From Parapontixanthobacter aurantiacus (GTDB lineage: Bacteria > Pseudomonadota > Alphaproteobacteria > Sphingomonadales > Sphingomonadaceae): DNA of 64,000 bases. Both the position numbers and the translations under genes were made by a program. The DNA lies in NCBI RefSeq assembly GCF_009827635.1, contig NZ_WTYW01000001.1, positions 1,196,001 to 1,260,000 on the forward strand. Direction: 5' to 3'. Below are positions 57,087 to 64,000 of this stretch, piece by piece. How positions within the stretch are numbered: position 1 is the first letter of the stretch; the number at the start of each line of letters is the position of its first letter. The notes beneath the pieces were generated by a model. The model was not told where the DNA came from. It was given only the letters and a program-made list of their open reading frames with translations, and did not search any database.

Positions 57087-59228
57087 TTATTGGGCCTGAT
57101 CGAGCCCCGAATAATGGCCGAGGAATGCGAGGATATCCGCTGCTTCCTCGATCGCCTTGTCGGTCGGCTTGCCCGAACCGTGCCCGGCGCGGGTTTCGAT
57201 CCGGATAACCTGCGGCTTGTCGCCGAGATCGGCGGCTTGCAAGGCGGCGGTGTATTTGAAGCTGTGTCCCGGCACCACGCGATCGTCCGTATCGGCGGTC
57301 GTCACCAGGACCGCGGGGTAATCCACTCCGTCACGCACGTTGTGATAGGGCGAATAGGCGCGCAGGATAGCGAAATCCTCTTCCCGGTCGGGATAGCCGT
57401 AATCGTCCACCCAATAGCGTCCTGCGGTGAACCGGTCGAAGCGGAGCATGTCCATCACGCCTACCGCAGCGTTGCCCGCAGCGAACAGGTCGGGCCGCTG
57501 GTTGGTGACGGCGCCGACGAGGAGGCCGCCATTCGACCCACCCTGGATGGACAGCCCGTCTTCCGGGGTGATGCCTTGCTCGATGAGATATTCGCCAGCT
57601 GCGATGAAGTCGTCGAACACGTTCTGCTTGTTCGATCGGCGACCGGCATCGTGCCACGCCTTGCCGTATTCTCCTCCCCCGCGAATGTTGGCGACCGCAT
57701 AGGCCCCGCCCTGCTCCATCCAGGCGATGCGCGACGGAGAGAAGCCGGGCGTCAGCGAGATGTCGAACCCGCCATAACCGTAGAGCAGCGTCGGGACCGC
57801 CTCGCCGCTTTCGGCGACTTCGCGGCTGCGCACGAGGAACATCGGTACGCGCGTGCCGTCCTTCGAAGTGTAGAACTTCTGCTCGACCACAAAGTCGTCG
57901 GGGTTGAAGGCGACTTCGGGTGCGGCCCAGACATCGCTCTCTCCGCTGTCGAGATCATAGCGATAGATCGTCGTCGGGCGGTTGTAGCTCGAGAAATAGT
58001 AAAACGTCTCGCTGTCATCGACATCCCCGCCGAAGCCGCCTGCCGAACCGATACCCGGCAGTGCGACCTCGCGCAAAGGCTCGCCGTCCAGCGAATAGGT
58101 CCTGATCTGGCTCTTCGCATCCTTCAGATAGCTTGCGACGAGCTTTCCACCTACCAGCGACACGCCTTCCAGCGTTTCGGCCTGTTCCGGAATGATCTCG
58201 ACCGGCTGCGGATCGACCTGTGAGATGTCGAGGCTGACCACGCGATTGCGCGGCGCACCGTCATTCGTCGTGAAATAGAAGGTGTCGCCGACATTGCCGA
58301 AATAGGAATAGTCGTGCTCGAAGCCGGGGACGAGGACGCGCGGATCGACGTTAGGCTGCGACAAGTCGACGAGCGCGACTTCGTAGCGGGCCTCGGTTCC
58401 GCTCGAGGACGTCACCACGAGGTAACGCCCATCTTCGCTCACCTGCGCGATATTGTTGAGCTCCGGCATATCGGGACGCGCGAAAACCTGCACATCCTCG
58501 CTCTGATCGGTACCGAGGCGGTGGAAATAGACGGTGTGGTTGGTGTTGAGCGCCTGGAAGGTTTCGCCCTCGCCAGTCGCGGGGAACCGGCTGTAGAAAA
58601 ATCCGGAACCGTCCTTCGCCCAATCGATGGCGGAAAACTTCACCCATTCGACGGTGTCGGACATCGTTTCGCCCGTCGCCACGTCCAGCACTTTGACGGT
58701 GCGCCAGTCGCTGCCGCCATCCTGGATGGCATAAGCGAGCTTGCTGCCGTCTTCGGTAATGGCATAGCCGGCGAGCGCCGTTGCATCGTCCTCCGACCAC
58801 TCGTTCGGGTCGATGAGCAGGCGGGCTTCTCCGTTCAGCCCTTCCCTTACATAAAGCACGGACTGGTTCTGCAACCCGTCATTGCGGGTATAGAAATAGC
58901 GCCCGTTCTTCTCTTCGGGCAGGCCGAACCGCTCGTAATCCGTAAGTTCGGTGATCCGCTGCTTGAACGTGTCGCGCAAGGGCAAGGACGCGAGGATCGC
59001 GTCGGTCACCTCGTTCTGATCCTCAACCCACTGGGCGACGGCGGGATTGACGCGCACGTCGTCCTCCAGCCAGCGATAGGGATCGGCGATCGTCTGGCCG
59101 AAAATGGTCTCGCTCGTTCCGTCGTCGCGCGTTTCGGGATAGTCTGGCACGGTTATTTCCTGAGCTTGAATGGGGGCGATGGCGAGGGTCGCGGCACTGG
59201 CCGCGAGCAGAAGATGACGGATGCGCAT
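57087..59228 (-). CDS. exported prolyl oligopeptidase (S9A)
   Basis: A 713-residue periplasmic or secreted serine peptidase that cleaves short peptides after proline. Signal peptide RIRHLLLAASAATLAIAPIQA. The N-terminal DPYRWLEDD motif and seven-bladed propeller are followed by the alpha/beta hydrolase domain: nucleophile Ser565 in GGSNGG, Asp in TADTDDRVVPGH, and His in RAGHGSGKP. The triad is complete and the length is normal. It is separated from the next gene upstream by a 75-base gap. Confidence 0.95.
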   Translation of the reverse strand: MRIRHLLLAASAATLAIAPIQAQEITVPDYPETRDDGTSETIFGQTIADPYRWLEDDVRVNPAVAQWVEDQNEVTDAILASLPLRDTFKQRITELTDYERFGLPEEKNGRYFYTRNDGLQNQSVLYVREGLNGEARLLIDPNEWSEDDATALAGYAITEDGSKLAYAIQDGGSDWRTVKVLDVATGETMSDTVEWVKFSAIDWAKDGSGFFYSRFPATGEGETFQALNTNHTVYFHRLGTDQSEDVQVFARPDMPELNNIAQVSEDGRYLVVTSSSGTEARYEVALVDLSQPNVDPRVLVPGFEHDYSYFGNVGDTFYFTTNDGAPRNRVVSLDISQVDPQPVEIIPEQAETLEGVSLVGGKLVASYLKDAKSQIRTYSLDGEPLREVALPGIGSAGGFGGDVDDSETFYYFSSYNRPTTIYRYDLDSGESDVWAAPEVAFNPDDFVVEQKFYTSKDGTRVPMFLVRSREVAESGEAVPTLLYGYGGFDISLTPGFSPSRIAWMEQGGAYAVANIRGGGEYGKAWHDAGRRSNKQNVFDDFIAAGEYLIEQGITPEDGLSIQGGSNGGLLVGAVTNQRPDLFAAGNAAVGVMDMLRFDRFTAGRYWVDDYGYPDREEDFAILRAYSPYHNVRDGVDYPAVLVTTADTDDRVVPGHSFKYTAALQAADLGDKPQVIRIETRAGHGSGKPTDKAIEEAADILAFLGHYSGLDQAQ

Positions 59229-59303
59229 GAAGGTCTCCGATTGGAAAAGTGATCTGGTTACGGATGTAATGAGATTGCTTAGGATTGCAAAGGGCGATGC
59301 GGC

Positions 59304-60668
59304 TTAGTCGTCGAGCGCGGCCAGCACGTCGCGCGTGAATGCGCCGATGTCGAAGCGGCTGCCCACCGGGTCCTCGCCGCGCCGGACGATCACGACATCG
59401 CGGCTCGGTACGATGACGACATACTGCCCGCGATTGCCCATCGCCGCGAACGTGTCTGGCGGCACGCCCTCGCTGTCGTTGAAAAGCCAGAAGCCCGCGC
59501 CGTAGCCGAAGGGTCTGTCGGGCTGCGGCCCGGAAGGAGCGGAGACATAGTCCGCCCATCCTTCGGGAAGAATGCGCACGCCCGTGGGAAGCACGCCGTC
59601 GTCAAGGTAAAGCTGGCCGAGCAGCGAAAGATCGCGGGCCGTCGACCAGACCTGGCTCGAAAGGATGTAGTCGCCCTGCCAGTCGGTCTCGGCGACGGTG
59701 GACGTCATGCCGAGCCGATCGAAGAACTGCGCGGGCGGATGATCGTCGAATGTCGCGTCGATTGCCATCACCGCGGCCAGCGTATCGTTATTGGCGTAGC
59801 GATAGACGCTGCCCGGCGCCTCCAGCAACGGCCAGTGGAGCGCAGTTTCCTCGACGGTCGAGCCGCCGAAATAGAGCGGATCGGTGCGATTGCCGAGTGT
59901 GTCCGAGTAGCGGCCCGACGCCATGCGCAACAGGTGATCGATGGTTATGACGCGGCGCGGATCGCTGTCACTCTCGCCCAGCCCGGCCGACCGGGTCACG
60001 TCCGCTTCCCCGCGATGAACCGCTGCGCCGACGAGCGTGGCTGCAATGCTTTTGGCGACCGACCAGGTGCGCTGGGGAACGGTCGGCCCGAAGTCGTCTG
60101 CATAGGCCTCGGCGACAAATGCATCGTTCTGCCGGACGAGGACCGCCGTCGTGCGCGCGCCTTCGCCGTATCCATCACCGAAGGCCTGGTCGACGACATC
60201 AGCCATCACTCCTTCCGGCATGACGATCGGCGCCAAACGAGGCGGCTCGCCGATAGCTCGCCCTCCCGCCTGCGTCGGCTCCATCCCCGGCGGTAGAAGC
60301 GAACAGCCGCCCCCCTCCCGGTGATCGGCTATGCGCGGCGTCATATCGCGTGCCCACGTGACTGCGACATAATCAATCGCACCGTCTTCCAGACGCTCGA
60401 TGTCGTAGAGCAGATCGGGCGCAATTTCGGACAGCGGTTCTTGAATACCCGTCAGTTCCCATTCCATCACACTTTCGGGCGTGCGCGACGTGCCATTCGC
60501 TTCCGCATTGGCGATCGCGCTGCACAGGAAGAGCGCCTTGTATCCCGCGGCGAGTGCACGGTCGTAGCGTGCTTCGACCTCCTCCTGCGATACGGCCTGC
60601 GCATAAAGCGGCACGGGCGGGAGAGCGGCAAAGAGCAGCGCAGCGGCCGCGAATGGACGAAGGATCAT
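59304..60668 (-). CDS. serine hydrolase of the beta-lactamase (class C/esterase) family
   Basis: A 454-residue exported protein. Signal peptide MILRPFAAAALLFAALPPVPLYAQA, then about 130 residues of unfamiliar N-terminal sequence, then a class-C-like domain with the SxxK motif (SVAKS), the YxN motif (YAN in VYRYANNDT) and a late GNRGQYVVIVPSRDVVIV strand. The motifs are intact, so esterase or DD-peptidase-like activity is expected; the true substrate is unknown. A longer open frame adds ten residues, but the ATG before the signal is preferred. Confidence 0.88.
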   Translation of the reverse strand: MILRPFAAAALLFAALPPVPLYAQAVSQEEVEARYDRALAAGYKALFLCSAIANAEANGTSRTPESVMEWELTGIQEPLSEIAPDLLYDIERLEDGAIDYVAVTWARDMTPRIADHREGGGCSLLPPGMEPTQAGGRAIGEPPRLAPIVMPEGVMADVVDQAFGDGYGEGARTTAVLVRQNDAFVAEAYADDFGPTVPQRTWSVAKSIAATLVGAAVHRGEADVTRSAGLGESDSDPRRVITIDHLLRMASGRYSDTLGNRTDPLYFGGSTVEETALHWPLLEAPGSVYRYANNDTLAAVMAIDATFDDHPPAQFFDRLGMTSTVAETDWQGDYILSSQVWSTARDLSLLGQLYLDDGVLPTGVRILPEGWADYVSAPSGPQPDRPFGYGAGFWLFNDSEGVPPDTFAAMGNRGQYVVIVPSRDVVIVRRGEDPVGSRFDIGAFTRDVLAALDD

Positions 60669-60696
60669 GCTGCGCACTCTGACGCCCACCGTCGCC

Positions 60697-60732
60697 AAAG
60701 AAAAGGGGCCGCAGAATTTCTCCTGCGACCCC
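60697..60732 (-). terminator. Rho-independent terminator of the ribosomal operon
   Basis: In the minus-strand RNA GGGGTCGCAG pairs with CTGCGGCCCC (one U-G pair) around an eight-base loop and is followed by TTTTCTTT. It lies about 30 bases past the rplQ stop. Confidence 0.8.
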
Positions 60733-60762
60733 GCTCGGTGATCTCTTATAGAAAAGCGCCGA

Positions 60763-61185
60763 TCAGGCGTCTTCGTATTCTTCCTCGTCGCTCATGACCG
60801 GACCGCTGTCCTGCCCTTTGGCATCGACATCGCGATCAACGAGTTCGATGATCGCCATCGGTGCGCTGTCGCTCGCGCGATAGCCGGCCTTGATGATCCG
60901 CGTATAGCCGCCTTCGCGGTCCGAATAGCGGTCGGCCAGAACGTCGAACAGCTTCTTCAATTGCGTCTCGTCGAGCAGGCGGCTCTGCGCGAGGCGCCGG
61001 TTGGACAGGCCGCCGCGCTTTGCCAGCGTGATCAGCTTCTCGACATAGGGACGCAGTTCCTTCGCCTTGGGGGCGGTGGTGAGGATCTGCTCGTGCTTGA
61101 TGAGGGCAGCCGCCATATTGCGGAACAGGGCCTTGCGGTGACCCGACTTGCGGCTCAGCTTGCGCTGCGAAATTCCGTGACGCAT
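60763..61185 (-). CDS. rplQ: 50S ribosomal protein L17
   Basis: The 140-residue product starts [25 protein letters not shown], the standard L17 N-terminus, and contains [26 protein letters not shown] second ATG two codons earlier is too close (three bases) to the GGAG site, while the chosen ATG is nine bases away. An acidic tail [10 protein letters not shown] follows the conserved part. It is the last gene of the operon, followed by a terminator. Confidence 0.97.
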   Translation of the reverse strand: MRHGISQRKLSRKSGHRKALFRNMAAALIKHEQILTTAPKAKELRPYVEKLITLAKRGGLSNRRLAQSRLLDETQLKKLFDVLADRYSDREGGYTRIIKAGYRASDSAPMAIIELVDRDVDAKGQDSGPVMSDEEEYEDA

Positions 61186-61284
61186 TTTCATTTACTCCGT
61201 TCGTAAGGGGCCCGTATGAGGTAGCCCGATGCCGGTGGCGCTTCGATCGGGGCGCGCCACCAAAAACCCGCAACTAAACTGGCT

Positions 61285-62340
61285 TCAGCCGAGCAACTCC
61301 TGCTCGAGCTTCTTCGCCATTTCCTCGATGTTTTCCGGCGGCCAGCCAGGAATGTCCATGCCAAGGCGAAGACCCATGCTGGACAGGACTTCCTTGATCT
61401 CGTTCAGCGACTTGCGACCGAAATTCGGCGTGCGCAGCATCTCGGCTTCGGTCTTCTGAACCAGATCGCCGATATAGATGATATTGTCGTTCTTGAGGCA
61501 GTTGGCCGAGCGAACGCTGAGTTCGAGTTCGTCAACCTTCTTCAGGAGATAGCGATTGAGCTGGTTCGCATCGCTTTCCTCCTGCGGAGCGGCCTGGCCG
61601 ATCATCGCACTCTGCGGCTGCGGAATACCTTCCTCGAAATGCACGAAGAGGGTCAGCTGGTCCTGCAGGATACGGGCGGCATAAGCGACCGAATCCTCGG
61701 GCGTAACCGTTCCGTCCGTCTCGACCGTCAGCGACAGCTTGTCGTAATCGAGCTCTTGCCCGACGCGGGCATTCTCGACCTTGTAGCTGACCTGCCGGAT
61801 CGGCGAGTAGAGCGCATCCACCGGAATGAGACCGATCGGCGCGTCGTTCGGACGGTTCTGGACCGCCGCGACATAGCCCTTGCCGACATCGGCGGTGAGT
61901 TCCATGTTGAGCGTCGCACCTTCGTCGAGGTGGCAGATGACGAGATCCTTGTTCATCACCTCGATGTCGCCGGTGACGGCAATATCGCCAGCCTTTACGG
62001 GGCCGGGGCCGGTCGCGGAAAGCTGCAGGCGCTTCACGCCCTCGCCTTCCATCTTCAGCGCGATCTGCTTCACGTTGAGAACGATGTCGGTCACGTCCTC
62101 GCGCACACCGGCGAGCGAGGAGAATTCGTGCAGCACGTTCTCGATCTTGATCGAGGTGATCGCGGCGCCCTGAAGGCTGGAGAGAAGGACACGGCGCAGC
62201 GCATTGCCGAGCGTCAGGCCGAAGCCGCGCTCGAGCGGTTCGGCGACGAAGGTCGCCTTGCGCTTGGCATCGCCGCTTTCCTTGATGTCGAGGGTATTGG
62301 GTTTCTTGAGTTCCTGCCAGTTCTTCGTATTGACGGACAT
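61285..62340 (-). CDS. rpoA: DNA-directed RNA polymerase subunit alpha
   Basis: The 351-residue alpha subunit assembles the core enzyme and binds UP elements and activators. The N-terminal domain has [32 protein letters not shown], and the C-terminal domain has [31 protein letters not shown] and [19 protein letters not shown]. Length and motifs match the family. It lies between rpsK and rplQ, as in other alphaproteobacteria. Confidence 0.98.
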   Translation of the reverse strand: MSVNTKNWQELKKPNTLDIKESGDAKRKATFVAEPLERGFGLTLGNALRRVLLSSLQGAAITSIKIENVLHEFSSLAGVREDVTDIVLNVKQIALKMEGEGVKRLQLSATGPGPVKAGDIAVTGDIEVMNKDLVICHLDEGATLNMELTADVGKGYVAAVQNRPNDAPIGLIPVDALYSPIRQVSYKVENARVGQELDYDKLSLTVETDGTVTPEDSVAYAARILQDQLTLFVHFEEGIPQPQSAMIGQAAPQEESDANQLNRYLLKKVDELELSVRSANCLKNDNIIYIGDLVQKTEAEMLRTPNFGRKSLNEIKEVLSSMGLRLGMDIPGWPPENIEEMAKKLEQELLG

Positions 62341-62462
62341 GGATTTCCCCTAATTCGCTAGTGTAGCGGGTTCAGATGCGGACAAGGCCGGCGCGCTTTC
62401 GTCGTGAAAGCGTCCGACCTTTGAATTGCCCGGTGAGCAACAAGCCACCGGGCGGCAGTCGA

Positions 62463-62852
62463 TCAGACGCGGCGGCGCTTGGATGGGCGCACGCCGTTAT
62501 GCGGGATCGGCGTGACGTCTCTGATCGAGGTAATGTTGAATCCGACGGCTGCAAGTCCGCGCAATGCGCTTTCCCGGCCCGAGCCCGGACCCTTCACTTC
62601 GACTTCCAGCGTGCGCACACCGTGTTCGGCGGCCTTCTTGCCGGCATCGTCCGCGGCGACCTGCGCTGCGTAGGGAGTGGATTTGCGGCTGCCCTTGAAG
62701 CCCATCATGCCGGCGCTCGACCAGCTGATCGCATTGCCCTGGGCATCGGTGATGGTGACCATCGTGTTGTTGAAGCTGGCGTTGATATGAGCAACGCCGC
62801 TGGAAATGTTCTTGCGCTCGCGGCGTTTAACCCGGCCTGGTTCGCGTGCCAT
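62463..62852 (-). CDS. rpsK: 30S ribosomal protein S11
   Basis: The 129-residue product carries the S11 motifs [42 protein letters not shown], and the C-terminal [16 protein letters not shown]. It forms part of the platform of the small subunit. It is transcribed from rpsM toward rpoA. Confidence 0.98.
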   Translation of the reverse strand: MAREPGRVKRRERKNISSGVAHINASFNNTMVTITDAQGNAISWSSAGMMGFKGSRKSTPYAAQVAADDAGKKAAEHGVRTLEVEVKGPGSGRESALRGLAAVGFNITSIRDVTPIPHNGVRPSKRRRV

Positions 62853-62937
62853 GATATCGGTATCCTATTCGTTGGAAGAAGCGAAAAGCAAACTGATCGG
62901 CGGCCTGCTTCCGCGAGGGAAGCGACCGCAGACCGGC

Positions 62938-63306
62938 TTACTTCTTCTTGCCGGCAATCGGCTTTGCCTTGCCCTTGCGGGTGCGGGCGTTCGTATGCGT
63001 GCGCTGACCGCGAACGGGCAGGCCGTTACGGTGCCGCAGGCCGCGATAGGACCTAAGGTCCATCAGGCGCTTGATGTTCATCGCGGTATTGCGCCGCAGA
63101 TCGCCCTCGACCGAGTAATCGGCGTCAATGGTTTCGCGAATCTGAAGGATTTCCGCATCGGACAGGTCCTGCACGCGCGTTGCGTGATCGATGCCGAGCT
63201 TGTCGGCGATCCGGACTGCCGTCGTGCGGCCGATACCGTGAATGTAGGTGAGCGCGATGATCACGCGCTTGTTGGTGGGGATGTTGACCCCGGCAATACG
63301 AGCCAC
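62938..63306 (-). CDS. rpsM: 30S ribosomal protein S13
   Basis: The 122-residue product starts at GTG and reads [26 protein letters not shown], with the C-terminal [19 protein letters not shown] tail that contacts tRNA. All S13 features are present. It begins the rpsM-rpsK-rpoA-rplQ segment; a hairpin about 150 bases upstream separates it from adk. Confidence 0.98.
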   Translation of the reverse strand: MARIAGVNIPTNKRVIIALTYIHGIGRTTAVRIADKLGIDHATRVQDLSDAEILQIRETIDADYSVEGDLRRNTAMNIKRLMDLRSYRGLRHRNGLPVRGQRTHTNARTRKGKAKPIAGKKK

Positions 63307-63625
63307 TTAATACTTCTCCATGCTCCACAAGGGCTTGCTCGATCCGTCACCGGCAGGACGCCGGCAAAGGGGATCGCACCCCTATCTCATCGCTGTTTGC
63401 TTCGATCCGCCGGCATCGCCGTGAAAGCCAATTGGCTACAATAGCAAAAAGTCCGGATGGCGCGCATCGAAAGTTGCTAACACCTGCCGGACTTACCGAA
63501 CCTGTCGAATAGGGCTGCGCTTAGGGTGATTCGCCAGGCAGGTCAAGCCCTGCGTCGAACCTTACGGAAACGGGTCGAACAATGCCCGCCTCGGGTTCGC
63601 TACGCGGGTAATGCGCAAGGCGCTC
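63307..63625. other. 319-base gap between adk and rpsM
   Basis: No gene was found. The adk terminator lies at 63446-63494. The remaining bases toward rpsM probably hold a promoter and leader for rpsM-rpsK-rpoA-rplQ, but no clear -35/-10 was assigned. Confidence 0.5.
63446..63494 (-). terminator. Rho-independent terminator after adk
   Basis: On the minus strand AAGTCCGG pairs with CCGGACTT across a long loop, followed by a TTTTT run. It lies between the adk stop and the rpsM start, suggesting that rpsM-rplQ also has its own promoter. Confidence 0.7.
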
Positions 63626-64000
63626 CTACCCCTTCAGGATGTTCTCGATTGCGGTCGTCACCTCGTCGATCGAGGCCATGCCGTCGACCCGGCTCACTAT
63701 TCCGCGCTCCTCGTATCCCGGCAGGATCGGAGCGGTCTTGCCGCGATATTCCTGCATCCGGGTCCGCACCGTTTCCTCGTTGTCATCGGGACGCCGCTTG
63801 AACTCGGTGGAACCGCATTTGTCGCAAACGCCTTCGACCTCGGGGAGATTGTAGCGCTCGTGATAGCCCGCCCCGCACTCTGCGCAGGTAAAGCGACCGG
63901 TGATCCGGTCGACGAGAGCGTCTTCGTTCACTTCGAGTTCGATGACGTGATCGAGCTTGCGGTTGTGCTTCGCGAGGATCTCGTCCAGCGCCTCAGCCTG
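63626..64000 (-). CDS. adk: adenylate kinase (3' part, gene continues past the window)
   Basis: About 124 C-terminal residues of a long-type adenylate kinase that interconverts ATP + AMP and 2 ADP. The LID domain is visible: VNEDALVDRITGRF, then a four-cysteine zinc site (CAEC...CDKC) and RPDDNEETVRTRMQEY. The Cys4 zinc LID is common in alphaproteobacteria. The 5' end, with the P-loop, lies beyond position 64000. It fits the secY-adk-rpsM order of this operon. Confidence 0.93.
   Translation of the reverse strand, partial: QAEALDEILAKHNRKLDHVIELEVNEDALVDRITGRFTCAECGAGYHERYNLPEVEGVCDKCGSTEFKRRPDDNEETVRTRMQEYRGKTAPILPGYEERGIVSRVDGMASIDEVTTAIENILKG

Overview
The window reads as a stretch of alphaproteobacterial chromosome, most likely Sphingomonadales and probably Erythrobacteraceae. 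The reasons are the high GC content, the neighbour order alaS-gst-recA-cckA-DUF2062-smpB-dapA, the adk-rpsM-rpsK-rpoA-rplQ end of the ribosomal operon without rpsD, alphaproteobacterial GTTC-N7-GTTC LexA boxes, and Slam-type and IalB-type secreted proteins. It is mostly core genome with a few accessory patches.

Layout. 1-9.7 kb: a small hydrophilic protein, then leftward alaS, a glutathione transferase, recA (with LexA box), the cell-cycle kinase cckA translationally coupled to a DUF2062 membrane protein, smpB and dapA. 9.7-21.7 kb: a soluble lytic transglycosylase, an IalB-like protein, an outer-membrane barrel, rlmN, a glycine-zipper protein, an SDR/cytochrome b561/molybdopterin oxidoreductase/cyclopropane synthase run, argG, rlpA, and a coupled pair of unknown genes carrying G-rich repeats. 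21.7-24 kb: an AT-richer accessory patch with a P63C-domain gene, an unusual palindromic operator, a tiny lipoprotein, and two UvrA C-terminal remnants beside the intact SOS-regulated uvrA (24.1-27.1 kb). 27.3-32.5 kb: a beta-propeller lipoprotein and a decayed Slam/surface-lipoprotein pair. 32.7-38.9 kb: a GGDEF protein, a sulfotransferase-like protein, a T4-type lysozyme and an M3 peptidase. 38.6-43.7 kb: a cobalamin-uptake operon (btuB-btuF-btuC-ATPase) behind a cobalamin riboswitch. 43.9-54 kb: a SleB-like hydrolase, then the TCA-cycle run mdh-sucD-sucA-sucB-lpd. 54-60.7 kb: PepSY and TRIC membrane proteins, two paralogous secreted proteins, a prolyl oligopeptidase and a serine hydrolase. 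60.7-64 kb: rplQ, rpoA, rpsK, rpsM and the 3' part of adk.

Strongest signals for follow-up. (1) A 363-bp unit between mdh and sucD in which a stand-alone GIY-YIG nuclease ORF is framed by perfect 29-bp inverted repeats, each itself a REP-like palindrome; the same palindrome type recurs next to the UvrA remnants. This looks like a self-contained mobile unit. (2) A Slam exporter and its TbpB-like surface lipoprotein, both broken by point lesions. (3) The uvrA 3'-end remnants and a 52-bp direct repeat. (4) The four-copy GCAAGCAT operator of the P63C gene. (5) A terminator-like hairpin with no upstream gene, a possible small RNA. Gene functions are inferred from recognisable motifs and family knowledge; no database search was run.
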